From an uncultured Oscillospiraceae bacterium (GTDB lineage Bacteria; Bacillota; Clostridia; Oscillospirales; Oscillospiraceae), in NCBI GenBank assembly GCA_910584045.1, contig CAJTYO010000007.1, forward strand, positions 1 to 64,000: a stretch of 64,000 bases of DNA, written 5' to 3'. Below are positions 7,248 through 15,314 of the stretch, one piece after another. The stretch's first letter is position 1; each line of letters opens with the position of its first letter. Under the pieces are notes generated by a model. That model did no database searches. It was not told the origin of the DNA and worked only from the letters and a program-made list of their open reading frames with translations. The position numbers were made by a program, and so were the translations under genes.

Positions 7248-8930
7248 ATGGACTATAAGGAGGATGCGGCCCGCTGGCTGGAGCGGGCCGGAGAGGACCC
7301 GGAGCTGCTCGCTGAGCTGCAGGAGATACAGGGCGACGAAAAGGCGGTGTCCGACCGTTTTTATCGGCATCTGGAGTTTGGCACAGGAGGACTGCGTGGA
7401 GTCATCGGCGCGGGGACAAACCGGATGAACATCTATACCGTCCGCCGCGCTACCCAGGCTCTGGCGGACTACCTCAACGCGTCGGACCTGCCCAAGTCGG
7501 CGGCCATCGCCCACGACAGCCGTATCAAGGGAGACCTCTTCTCCCGGGAGGCAGCCCGGGTACTGGCGGCCAACGGCATCACCGCGTGGCTCTACCCCCG
7601 GCTGGAGCCCACCCCGGCGCTGAGCTGGGCGGTGCGGTATTTGAACTGCGGCGCGGGCATCTGTGTCACGGCCAGCCACAACCCCGCCCAGTACAACGGC
7701 TATAAGGTCTACGGCGCGGACGGCTGCCAGATCACCCCGGAGGCGGCGGAGAAGGTGCTGGCCTATATGAACCGGATCGACTGCTTCGACGATGTAAAGC
7801 TGGCAGACTACGATGAGGCCCTGGCGGAGGGGAAGATCCGGCTCATCGACGAAGCGTGCCTGGACGCTTTTGTGGATGCGGTACTGGCCCTGCGCCCCGG
7901 CAACGATGTGAGTGGGCTGAAGCTGGTATACACGCCTCTGAACGGCTCGGGGCTGGAGTGTGTGAAAAAGCTGCTGGAGAAAATGGGGGTGAAGGAACTG
8001 ACCGTGGTGCCATCCCAGGAACGGCCCGACGGGCGCTTCCCCACCTGTCCCTACCCCAACCCGGAGATCCGGGAGGCCATGGAAGAGGGCCTGAGCCTGT
8101 GCGATGAAGTGAAACCCGACCTGCTTCTGGGGACGGACCCGGACTGTGACCGCATGGGTGCGGCGGTGCCCGACGGAAAGGGCGGTTACCGGCTGATCAC
8201 CGGCAACGAGATGGGCGTGTTGCTGCTGGACTACCTGTGTCGCACCCGTACTGCCCGGGGCGCCATGCCCAGGGACCCGGTGGCCGTGACCACTATCGTC
8301 TCCACCGACATGGCCACACCGGTTGCGGCGGCCTACGGCGTGGAGCTGCGCCGGACGCTGACGGGCTTCAAATACATCGGCGAACAGATCGGCCTGTTAG
8401 AGGCCGAAGGGCACGCGGAGCGCTACCTCTTCGGCTTTGAGGAGAGCTACGGCTACCTCTCCGGCGGCCACGTTCGGGACAAGGACGCGGTGAACGCGGT
8501 GATGCTGGCCTGCGAGTGCGCCGCATGGTATGCAGGGCAGGGGATGACCCTGCTGGATGCCATGAACGCGCTGTATGGGCGTTTCGGCTTCTACCGCAAC
8601 GGCCTTATCAGCCGCGCATTCGAGGGACAGGACGGCATGGAGGCCATGAGCGGACTGATGCGTGCCCTGCGCGGTGCTCCCCCGGCGGAGATTGCCGGGA
8701 AGCGGGTGACCGGCGTGACCGACTACCTCCACGACGAAACCGGCCTCATCCCCTCCGACGTGCTGGAGTTCCGTCTGGAGGAGGAGGGCAAGCTCATCGT
8801 CCGTCCCTCGGGCACCGAACCCAAGCTGAAGCTGTACCTCTCCGTCCGGGGCGGCAGCGAGGCGGACGCCCAGGCGCGTCTGGAGGCTCTTGAGGTGGGG
8901 GCTCTGGACCTGCTGCGGCGGGGCGAGTAA
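7248..8930 (+). CDS. Phosphoglucomutase/phosphomannomutase family protein
   Basis: Alpha-D-phosphohexomutase of 560 residues that interconverts hexose 1- and 6-phosphates through a phosphoserine. Visible are the substrate-entry region EFGTGGLRG (43-51), the catalytic serine loop TASHNP with Ser143, the Mg2+-binding DPDCDR near 297, the sugar-binding EESYGY near 400 and the phosphate-binding RPSGTEPKLK near the C-terminus. The ATG 7248 is chosen because AAAGGAAGGG lies upstream and the family begins about 40 residues before the FGTGG motif. As first gene of an operon with GH130 phosphorylases and manA, its expected job is mannose 1-phosphate to mannose 6-phosphate, though glucose specificity cannot be excluded. 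Confidence 0.9.
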   Translation: MDYKEDAARWLERAGEDPELLAELQEIQGDEKAVSDRFYRHLEFGTGGLRGVIGAGTNRMNIYTVRRATQALADYLNASDLPKSAAIAHDSRIKGDLFSREAARVLAANGITAWLYPRLEPTPALSWAVRYLNCGAGICVTASHNPAQYNGYKVYGADGCQITPEAAEKVLAYMNRIDCFDDVKLADYDEALAEGKIRLIDEACLDAFVDAVLALRPGNDVSGLKLVYTPLNGSGLECVKKLLEKMGVKELTVVPSQERPDGRFPTCPYPNPEIREAMEEGLSLCDEVKPDLLLGTDPDCDRMGAAVPDGKGGYRLITGNEMGVLLLDYLCRTRTARGAMPRDPVAVTTIVSTDMATPVAAAYGVELRRTLTGFKYIGEQIGLLEAEGHAERYLFGFEESYGYLSGGHVRDKDAVNAVMLACECAAWYAGQGMTLLDAMNALYGRFGFYRNGLISRAFEGQDGMEAMSGLMRALRGAPPAEIAGKRVTGVTDYLHDETGLIPSDVLEFRLEEEGKLIVRPSGTEPKLKLYLSVRGGSEADAQARLEALEVGALDLLRRGE

Positions 8931-8987
8931 TCCGAATGATTAAATAAGCTAATTTAAGCTAAACCTTTATTTCGTGGAAAACCATCT

Positions 8988-9011
8988 GCGGGACTGACAC
9001 ATCCGTCCCGC
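8988..9011 (+). other. Intergenic hairpin before the first GH130 gene
   Basis: GCGGGAC and GTCCCGC form a 7-bp stem with a 10-base loop, ending a few bases before the ribosome binding site. Upstream at 8945-8962 lie two AGCTAA copies resembling sequence in the operon's control region. It could tune translation or mRNA processing between the mutase and the phosphorylase; no T-run follows. Confidence 0.4.
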
Positions 9012-9030
9012 GGCAGAAAGGAAAATGACT

Positions 9031-10050
9031 ATGAGCCAGCCCAAGCTCCTCTGCCCCGGCCTGCCTAACATCCCCTGGCAGGACCGTCCCGCCGGGTGCG
9101 AGCTGCCGCTGTGGCGGTACAGCGAGAACCCCATCATCGCCCGCAATCCCCTGCCGGGTGTTGCCCGCATTTTTAACAGCGCCGTAGCGCCCTGCGAGGG
9201 GACCTATATCGGCGTATTTCGGGGGGAACAGATCAACGGCGTGCCCTATATCTACTTGGGCCGCAGCGGGGACGGCATCCACTGGAACTTTGAGCGAGAG
9301 AAAATTCCCTTCGTGGACAGGAACGGCGAGAGCGCTATGCCCGTCTACGCCTACGATCCCAGACTGGTGAAGGTGGAGGACACCTACTATGTCATCTGGT
9401 GCCAGGACTTCTACGGGGCGTCCATCGGAATGGCGGAGACGAAGGACTTCAAGACCTTTACCCGGTTGGAGAACCCCTTCATTCCCTTCAACCGCAACGC
9501 GGTGCTCTTCCCTCGGAAGATTGGCAGGCTCTTCACCATGCTCTCCCGCCCCTCCGACTCGGGGCACACCCCCTTCGGCGATATCTTCCTCAGCCAGAGC
9601 CCCGATATGGAGTTCTGGGGCCGTCACCGCCACGTCATGAGCCGCAGCAGCCGTTGGTGGGAGAGTTTGAAGATCGGCGGCGGAGCCGCCCCCATTGAGA
9701 CCGACGAGGGCTGGCTGCTGTTCTACCACGGCGTGACAGGGACGTGCAACGGCTATGTCTACTCCATCGGCGGGGCCATTCTGGACCGGGACGAGCCCAG
9801 CCGGGTGCTGTACCGCTGCGGTACTTTTCTGCTGACCCCGGAGGAGTGGTATGAGGAGAGGGGCTTCGTGCCAAACGTGTGTTTCCCATGTGCCACCCTT
9901 CAGGATGGAGACACGGGACGCATCGCCATCTACTACGGTTGCGCCGACAGCTATGTGGGCCTGGCTTTCACAACTGCGGATGAGGTTATCGGTTACATCA
10001 AGGCCCACGACGAGGCCGACGAAACCGACCGCGAGCCGGGCGTCCGCTGA
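9031..10050 (+). CDS. GH130 beta-1,4-mannooligosaccharide phosphorylase-like protein
   Basis: Cytoplasmic inverting phosphorylase of glycoside hydrolase family 130, 339 residues, five-bladed propeller type. Motifs seen: FNSAVAPCEGTYIGVFRGE, YDPRLVKVEDTYYVIWC, NRNAVLFPRKIGRLFTMLSRPSD, WWESLKIGGGAAPIETDEGW and the late FPCATL with IYYGCADS. The length and motif spacing resemble the mannooligosaccharide phosphorylase branch (as Ruminococcus albus RaMP2), which releases mannose 1-phosphate from mannooligosaccharides using phosphate. The second ATG (9031) is preferred because AAAGGA is 8 bases upstream; the ATG at 9025 is too close. Exact substrate needs testing. Confidence 0.88.
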   Translation: MSQPKLLCPGLPNIPWQDRPAGCELPLWRYSENPIIARNPLPGVARIFNSAVAPCEGTYIGVFRGEQINGVPYIYLGRSGDGIHWNFEREKIPFVDRNGESAMPVYAYDPRLVKVEDTYYVIWCQDFYGASIGMAETKDFKTFTRLENPFIPFNRNAVLFPRKIGRLFTMLSRPSDSGHTPFGDIFLSQSPDMEFWGRHRHVMSRSSRWWESLKIGGGAAPIETDEGWLLFYHGVTGTCNGYVYSIGGAILDRDEPSRVLYRCGTFLLTPEEWYEERGFVPNVCFPCATLQDGDTGRIAIYYGCADSYVGLAFTTADEVIGYIKAHDEADETDREPGVR

Positions 10051-10062
10051 GGGAGGAATCGG

Positions 10063-11247
10063 ATGGAACGCATTGCATATGCGGCCCGGGAGATGCTCAC
10101 CGGGCGCATCCTCCCCTTCTGGCAGAGGCTGCGGGACGAGGAGCGCGGCGGCTTCTTCGGGTACATGGATTTTGACCTCCGGCTGGACAAAGGGGCGGAG
10201 AAGGGCTGTATCCTAAACAGCCGCATCCTCTGGTTCTTCTCCGAGGCCGCCATGATTACAAAGGACGAGACGCTTCTCCCCTACGCCCGTCACGCCTACC
10301 ATTTTCTGATGGAGAGGTGCCTGGACCGGGAGAAGGGGGGCGTGTACTGGTCCGTCACCTGTGACGGGAGCCCCCTCGACGCCACCAAGCACACCTATAA
10401 CCAGGCCTTCGCCATTTACGCCCTGAGCGCCTACTACCGTCTCACCGGTGAGGCGGAGGCCCTAGCCCTGGCGGAGGAACTGTTCCGGCTGATCGAGGAG
10501 CGGTGTACCGACGAGAACGGCTATCTGGAGGCTTTCACCCGGGACTTCAGGCCCGCCTCCAACGAGAAGCTGTCGGAGAACGGCGTCATGGCCTGCCGCA
10601 CCATGAACACGCTGCTCCACGTCTTCGAGGGCTATGCCGGGCTGTACCAAGCAAAAAAGAGCTCCAAAACTGCCGCCGCCATGGAGCGGATTCTGGACAT
10701 CTACGCCGACAGGATCTACAACCCCGCCCGACGGCGGCAGGAGGTCTTTTTCGACAAAGACTACCACAGCTTGATCGACCTGACCAGCTACGGCCACGAT
10801 ATTGAGTCGAGTTGGCTCATCGACTGGGGCTGCGGCCTGCTGGGCGGCGGGGCGCGGATGGAGAGGATCGCCGCTATTGACAGCCAGCTGGCGGACAGCG
10901 TGCTGAGGGAGGCCTTCGACGGCAGCTCCCTGGCCAATGAGTGCGAGCGGGGCGCAGTGGACAGCCACCGGGTTTGGTGGGTTCAGTCGGAGGCCCTGCT
11001 GGGCTTCGTCAACGAGTTTTGTAAACACCCGGAGCGCACCGACTGCCGGGATGCGGCGGCGAGCTTGTGGAGGTACATCACCGAAAAGGTGGCGGACCGC
11101 CGGCCTGGCGGTGAGTGGTTCTGGCGGCTGGACGCTCAGGGCGAACCTGATAGAGAGAAGCCCGTGGTGGAGCCCTGGAAGTGCCCCTATCACAACGGAA
11201 GAATGTGCATGGAGCTGATGAGGAGGGACCCAGATGTCTATGTTTGA
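10063..11247 (+). CDS. Cellobiose/mannobiose 2-epimerase (AGE family)
   Basis: Epimerase of 394 residues with the alpha/alpha-barrel of the N-acylglucosamine 2-epimerase family. In mannan users it turns beta-1,4-mannobiose into mannosyl-glucose, the substrate of the next enzyme. Visible barrel motifs include GGFFGYMDFD, KGCILNSRILWFFSEA, HTYNQAFAIYALS, YGHDIESSWLI with a likely catalytic His, HRVWWVQSEALLGF and PWKCPYHNGRMCMEL with a second conserved His. The ATG 10063 has GGGAGGAAT upstream. It overlaps the following phosphorylase gene by 14 bases, which argues for tight coupling of the two steps. Confidence 0.9.
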   Translation: MERIAYAAREMLTGRILPFWQRLRDEERGGFFGYMDFDLRLDKGAEKGCILNSRILWFFSEAAMITKDETLLPYARHAYHFLMERCLDREKGGVYWSVTCDGSPLDATKHTYNQAFAIYALSAYYRLTGEAEALALAEELFRLIEERCTDENGYLEAFTRDFRPASNEKLSENGVMACRTMNTLLHVFEGYAGLYQAKKSSKTAAAMERILDIYADRIYNPARRRQEVFFDKDYHSLIDLTSYGHDIESSWLIDWGCGLLGGGARMERIAAIDSQLADSVLREAFDGSSLANECERGAVDSHRVWWVQSEALLGFVNEFCKHPERTDCRDAAASLWRYITEKVADRRPGGEWFWRLDAQGEPDREKPVVEPWKCPYHNGRMCMELMRRDPDVYV

Positions 11248-12415
11248 TATTGCCCTCGCAAGAGAGAACGCCCGGTATGAGGCCCTGGTAAACCGGCCCA
11301 ACCGGCCCTCTGATTTCTACAACGGCGTATACACCCGCTGGGAAAATCCGGTGCTGACCAGGGAACACGCCCCCGTTATCTGGCGCTACGATCTGGACCC
11401 GGCCGCCAATCCCTTTTTCATGGAGCGGCTGGGAGTCAACGCGGTATTTAACGCCGGCGCCATTAAGCTGAATGGGACATACTATTTGGTGGCCCGGGTG
11501 GAGGGCAGCGACCGGAAGAGCTTCTTTGCCGTGGCCGAGAGCAGCAGCCCTGTGGAGGGGTTCCGGTTCTGGGACTTCCCTGTGCAGCTGCCGGACACCT
11601 GCCCTGGGGAGACCAACGTCTACGACATGCGTCTCACTGCCCACGAGGACGGGTGGATCTACGGCGTGTTCTGCTCCGAGAGCAAGGATCCGTCGAATCC
11701 TGACCTCTCTGCCGCCGTGGCGGCGGCGGGCATCGTGCGCACCAAGGACCTGGTAGCCTGGGAAAGACTGCCCAACCTGGTAACCAAGGAGAGCCCCCAG
11801 CAGCGCAACGTCTGCCTGCTGCCGGCGTTCGTAGAGGGTAAGTACGCCTTCTACACCCGGCCCATGGACGGCTTCATTGACACCGGCTCCGGCGGCGGCA
11901 TCGGCTTTGGCCTATGCGATGACATCACATGCGCCGTCATCGACCACGAGCGCATTACCAGCCGCCGGAAATACCACACCATCACCGAGATCAAAAACGG
12001 CGCAGGGGCCGTGCCCATTAGGACAGACCAGGGGTGGCTCCACATCGCACACGGGGTGCGCAACACGGCGGCAGGGCTTCGGTACGTGGTGTACGTATTC
12101 GTGACCGCCCTGGATGACCCGGCCCGGGTTATCGCCGAGCCCGGCGGCTTCCTCATCGCCCCCCGGGCGGGGGAGCGGGTAGGCGACGTGAGTAACGTGG
12201 CCTTCACCAACGGGGCCATCGTGGACGACGACGGGGCGCTGTATATCTACTACGCCTCCTCCGACACCCGGCTCCATGTGGCCTCCACCACGGTGGCGCG
12301 GATAATGGACTATGCCCTGCACACCCCCGCCGACCCCCTGCGCAGCGCGGACTGCGTGGCCCAGCGCTGTGCGCTGGTGGAAAAGAATCTGGCATATCTT
12401 CGGAATAAAATATAA
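11234..12415 (+). CDS. GH130 4-O-beta-D-mannosyl-D-glucose phosphorylase-like protein
   Basis: Second GH130 phosphorylase, 393 residues, of the longer subtype typical of mannosylglucose phosphorylase (as in Bacteroides fragilis and R. albus RaMP1). It would split mannosyl-glucose with phosphate into mannose 1-phosphate and glucose. Motifs: VFNAGAIKLNGTYYLVARVEG, NVYDMRLTAHEDGWIYGVFC, the RNVCLLP strand, TEIKNGAGAVPIRTDQGW and the late SNVAFTNGAIVDDDG with YIYYASSDTRLHVA. The start ATG 11234 has GAGGAGGGA upstream inside the epimerase gene. Pairing with a 2-epimerase supports the assignment more than sequence alone would. Confidence 0.9.
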   Translation: MSMFDIALARENARYEALVNRPNRPSDFYNGVYTRWENPVLTREHAPVIWRYDLDPAANPFFMERLGVNAVFNAGAIKLNGTYYLVARVEGSDRKSFFAVAESSSPVEGFRFWDFPVQLPDTCPGETNVYDMRLTAHEDGWIYGVFCSESKDPSNPDLSAAVAAAGIVRTKDLVAWERLPNLVTKESPQQRNVCLLPAFVEGKYAFYTRPMDGFIDTGSGGGIGFGLCDDITCAVIDHERITSRRKYHTITEIKNGAGAVPIRTDQGWLHIAHGVRNTAAGLRYVVYVFVTALDDPARVIAEPGGFLIAPRAGERVGDVSNVAFTNGAIVDDDGALYIYYASSDTRLHVASTTVARIMDYALHTPADPLRSADCVAQRCALVEKNLAYLRNKI

Positions 12416-12429
12416 AATGAGGTGCTGTT

Positions 12430-13353
12430 ATGCCTGCTTATCAGCTTTTACCCGCGTGTAAGGACTATATCTGGGGCGGCCAGCGGCTGCGGACCGACTT
12501 TGGCGTCCAGAGCGAGCTGAATCCTCTGGCCGAAGCCTGGGTCCTCTCCTGCCATCCCGACGGGCCCTCCGTTCTGGCGGACGGCCCCTGTGCCGGGATG
12601 ACCTTGCCGGATTATCTGGCGCAGGAGGGAAAGGCGGTTCTGGGGACTGCCTGCCAGTCCTTCGAAAACTTCCCCATGCTCATCAAGCTCATCGACGCGA
12701 AGAAGGATCTGTCCATTCAGGTCCACCCCTCCGACGAGTATGCCCTGGCCCACGAGGGACAGTACGGCAAGACGGAGATGTGGGTAGTGCTGGATGCGGA
12801 GCCCGGAGCATCCCTGTACTATGGCTTTGACCGGGAGGTCAGCCTGGAGGAATTTTCCCGCCGGGTGGAGGATGGCACGCTGACGGAGGTGCTGCGGAAG
12901 GTCCCGGTGGAGAGAGGGGACGTGTTCTTCATCCCCTCCGGTACTCTCCATGCCATCGGCGCAGGGCTGGTCATCGCAGAGATTCAGCAGAACTCCAATG
13001 TCACCTACCGGGTCTTTGACTATGGCCGCCTGGGGCCGGACGGCAAGCCCCGGGCTCTCCACGTGGAGAAGGCCCTGGAGGTGACGGACCGCCGCCCGGC
13101 CCCGGCCCTGGACTTCGGCCCCCATCTGGGGTCCTGCCGGTATTTCTCTACCGACGGGCACAACGGTCCCTTCCGGGCCGTATGTGATGGGGCTTCCTTC
13201 CACGCGCTGCTGGTCACAGAGGGGGAGGGCGAGCTGACCTGCGGCGGCGAGAAGCGCCGGATCGAGAGGGGCCAGTGCTTCTTCCTCCCCGCCGGCAGCG
13301 GAGAGTACCAAGTGGCGGGTGGATGCCGGACTCTGACGTCCTACGTGATGTGA
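12430..13353 (+). CDS. manA: Mannose-6-phosphate isomerase (type I cupin)
   Basis: Zn-dependent isomerase of 307 residues converting mannose 6-phosphate to fructose 6-phosphate, the exit of the mannoside pathway into glycolysis. The cupin metal-site motifs QVHPSDEYA (97-105), GKTEMWVVLDAEPG and IPSGTLHAIGAG are clear, followed by EIQQNSNVTYRVFDYGR. The length matches the short bacterial ManA form. ATG 12430 has GAGGTG upstream, 14 bases after the second GH130 stop. It is the last gene with a clear mannose role; no mannanase or sugar transporter is present nearby. Confidence 0.92.
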   Translation: MPAYQLLPACKDYIWGGQRLRTDFGVQSELNPLAEAWVLSCHPDGPSVLADGPCAGMTLPDYLAQEGKAVLGTACQSFENFPMLIKLIDAKKDLSIQVHPSDEYALAHEGQYGKTEMWVVLDAEPGASLYYGFDREVSLEEFSRRVEDGTLTEVLRKVPVERGDVFFIPSGTLHAIGAGLVIAEIQQNSNVTYRVFDYGRLGPDGKPRALHVEKALEVTDRRPAPALDFGPHLGSCRYFSTDGHNGPFRAVCDGASFHALLVTEGEGELTCGGEKRRIERGQCFFLPAGSGEYQVAGGCRTLTSYVM

Positions 13354-13393
13354 GTGCCTGACGAAAAAATTTATTGTACGGGGAGAGGATACC

Positions 13394-13792
13394 ATGAGGA
13401 TTGCGGTAACCTATGAGAACGGGCAGATTTTCCAGCACTTTGGGCACACGGAGCAGTTTAAGGTCTACGATGTAGAGAACCGCGCCGTGACCGGTTCCCA
13501 GGTGGTGGATACGAACGGCCAGGGCCACGGTGCTCTGGCGGGCGTGCTGAGGGATCTGGGGGTGGACGCGCTGATCTGCGGCGGCATCGGCGGCGGCGCC
13601 CGCACCGCGCTGGAGAGCGCGGGCATCCAGCTCTACGGAGGTGTGACCGGCGGTGCGGATGATGCGGTGGCCGCCCTTCTGGGCGGCGGACTGGCCTATA
13701 ATCCGGAGGCTCGCTGCACCCACCACAGCCACAGCTGCGGTGGTCATGAGGCGGGCGGCTGCCAGGAGCACGGCTGTCACGGCGGAGAATAA
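13394..13792 (+). CDS. NifX/NifB-like Fe-Mo cofactor family protein with His/Cys-rich tail
   Basis: Residues 1-105 match the dinitrogenase iron-molybdenum cofactor biosynthesis fold (MRIAVTYENGQIFQHFGHTEQFKVYDVE, then ALICGGIGGGARTALESAGIQLYGGVTG). Members lacking nitrogenase context are thought to handle metal or Fe-S clusters. The last 25 residues are a separate tail with six His and five Cys (CTHHSHSC, GGCQEHGCHGG), a probable metal-binding or storage segment. ATG 13394 has GGGGAGAGG upstream. It lies 40 bases after manA without a clear terminator, so it may share that transcript or have its own weak promoter. Confidence 0.85.
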   Translation: MRIAVTYENGQIFQHFGHTEQFKVYDVENRAVTGSQVVDTNGQGHGALAGVLRDLGVDALICGGIGGGARTALESAGIQLYGGVTGGADDAVAALLGGGLAYNPEARCTHHSHSCGGHEAGGCQEHGCHGGE

Positions 13793-13826
13793 ATTTCAAA
13801 ATCCCCTCGATATTTGCCGGCACTTG

Positions 13827-13835
13827 TGGTAAAAT
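13827..13835 (+). promoter_or_regulatory. Possible extended -10 promoter for nth
   Basis: TGGTAAAAT (TGn plus TAAAAT) lies about 20 bases before the nth start codon; no good -35 is visible. Weak call. Confidence 0.35.
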
Positions 13836-13853
13836 GTCGATGAGGTGATGGAT

Positions 13854-14504
13854 ATGAAGGACCCACAGGCCGTCGAGGCTATTATTGAGGAGTTGAAGCG
13901 GCTGTATCCCGCCGCGGAATGTTCCCTGCCCTTTGATCCGGAGAGGGCCTATGAGCTATTGTTCTCCGTCCGGCTGGCAGCCCAGTGCACCGACGCGCGA
14001 GTGAACATGGTGACTCCCGTGCTGTACCAGCGGTTCCCGACCCTGGAGGCCCTGGCCGCCGCCAGCGAGGAGGAGGTAGGAGAGATCATCCACTCCACCG
14101 GTTTCTGGCGGGCCAAGGCCCGAGATATCGTGGCTGCCAGTCGGATGCTGGTGGAGGAGTTCGGCGGACGGGTGCCGGACAATATGGAGGATCTTCTTCG
14201 TCTGCCCGGCGTGGGTCGGAAGACCGCCAACCTGATTCTGGGGGACGTGTACGGCCGGGAGGGTTATGTCTGCGACACCCACTGCATTCGCATCACCGGC
14301 CTGCTGGGCATCACCGACGGCAGCAAGGACCCGGTGAAGGTGGAGATGCAGCTGCGCCAGTGCATTCCGCCGGAGGAGAGCAACGACTTCTGCCATCGGA
14401 TGGTGCTCCACGGCCGGGCGGTGTGCGTGGCCCGTCGGCCCGACTGCCAGAACTGCACTCTGCGCCCCTGGTGCGACCACTGGAGCGGTGGGGAAAAAGA
14501 ATGA
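13854..14504 (+). CDS. nth: Endonuclease III
   Basis: Base-excision-repair DNA glycosylase/AP lyase for oxidised pyrimidines, 216 residues. The helix-hairpin-helix LPGVGRKTANLI holds the catalytic lysine, and the catalytic aspartate is in VCDTHCIR. A C-terminal [4Fe-4S] cluster is formed by four cysteines with spacing 6, 2 and 5 (CVARRPDCQNCTLRPWC). ATG 13854 is chosen because GAGGTG lies six bases upstream; an ATG at 13848 abuts that site. A strong terminator follows. The Cys just before the catalytic Asp (VCDTH rather than VDTH) is a small variation. Confidence 0.95.
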   Translation: MKDPQAVEAIIEELKRLYPAAECSLPFDPERAYELLFSVRLAAQCTDARVNMVTPVLYQRFPTLEALAAASEEEVGEIIHSTGFWRAKARDIVAASRMLVEEFGGRVPDNMEDLLRLPGVGRKTANLILGDVYGREGYVCDTHCIRITGLLGITDGSKDPVKVEMQLRQCIPPEESNDFCHRMVLHGRAVCVARRPDCQNCTLRPWCDHWSGGEKE

Positions 14505-14513
14505 CGAGACGAT

Positions 14514-14550
14514 ATGTTCCCCTCTCCCGTCCGGGAGAGGGGAACATTTT
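14514..14550 (+). terminator. Intrinsic terminator after nth
   Basis: Perfect 15-bp stem (left arm from 14514, right arm ending 14547, loop GTCC) followed by a short T-run. It lies 10 bases after the nth stop. Confidence 0.8.
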
Positions 14551-14599
14551 CGCTCTGCGGCACATATACTGGAAGGAAACCAAACCGGGAGGTCACCGT

Positions 14600-14860
14600 A
14601 TGAGACAAAACGATCGATCCAAGCTGCAGCAGGCGCTGAGCGATAAGCGGATGCTGGAACAGGTGGTTAATTCGCCGGATGCCAAGGCGCTGGCCAGTAT
14701 GCTCTCCCAGGGGACTGACCAGTCGTCCCTAAAGAAGATCGCAGAAAACGCCGCCAAGGGAGACACGTCCCAGCTCAAGGCTCTGATCCAATCCATCAGC
14801 TCCGCCCCCGGCGGCGCGGAGCTGCTCCAGCGATTGGGGAATACCTTCGGGCAGAAGTAG
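14600..14860 (+). CDS. Small conserved-looking protein of unknown function
   Basis: An 86-residue soluble, mostly helical protein (MRQNDRSKLQQALSDKRMLE at the start; SLKKIAENAAKGDTSQLKAL in the middle; ELLQRLGNTFGQK at the end). I do not recognise a domain. The start at ATG 14600 has GGGAGG seven bases upstream. It follows the nth terminator and is the first of three small genes in the same direction with short gaps, so the three are probably one operon. Its length and charge pattern suggest a helix bundle. No catalytic or membrane motif is visible. Confidence 0.75.
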   Translation: MRQNDRSKLQQALSDKRMLEQVVNSPDAKALASMLSQGTDQSSLKKIAENAAKGDTSQLKALIQSISSAPGGAELLQRLGNTFGQK

Positions 14861-14891
14861 CACCAATTTTCGGGGAGGAGGGAATGGCGGG

Positions 14892-15314
14892 ATGAGTGAT
14901 TTCGAAGAAAAACTGAACTCCGTTCTCTCCAACCCGGAGGCCATGAGCCAGATTATGAACCTGGCCCAGTCGCTGAACCTGGGCGGCGGCCCTGCCGAGG
15001 GAGCACAGGAAGGTGGAAGTACAGAGGGCTCCCCACCGCCGGGCGGCGGAGGAGAAATGCCCGAGGGACTGGGCGGTCTGGCAGGTCTGGGGAGTCTGCT
15101 GGGACAGGTCGATCCCAAGCTGTTGGAGAAGCTGCTGCCGCTGGCCGGGGAGCTGGCGGGCGGCGGAAATGACGAGAGGATGCAGCTTCTGTATGCGCTG
15201 CGGCCGTTTTTAAAGCCGGAGAGGCGGGACAAGGTGGAGCGGGCCGCCCGAACGGCGCGGCTGATCCACGTGGGAAAAAAGCTGCTGCAATCCCTGGGGG
15301 AGCAGCATGTATAA
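14892..15314 (+). CDS. Protein of unknown function with Gly/Pro-rich linker
   Basis: 140 residues in three parts: an N-terminal helix pair (MSDFEEKLNSVLSNPEAMSQ then IMNLAQSLNL), a low-complexity Gly/Pro/Glu stretch (about 30-62) and a helical C-terminal region ending with KPERRDKVERAARTARLIHV. No enzyme motif is visible. Proteins starting with this type of 'EEKLN..LSNPEAM' helix are, from memory, widespread in Clostridia without a known role. ATG 14892 follows a GGCGGG sequence; its stop overlaps the next gene by eight bases, so the two are translationally coupled. Confidence 0.8.
   Translation: MSDFEEKLNSVLSNPEAMSQIMNLAQSLNLGGGPAEGAQEGGSTEGSPPPGGGGEMPEGLGGLAGLGSLLGQVDPKLLEKLLPLAGELAGGGNDERMQLLYALRPFLKPERRDKVERAARTARLIHVGKKLLQSLGEQHV

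Noticed and set aside
8945..8962. Possible extra promoter or operator between the mutase and the first GH130 gene
   Set aside because: AGCTAA repeats only; no -35/-10 pair at proper spacing. Kept as part of a finding, not as a promoter.
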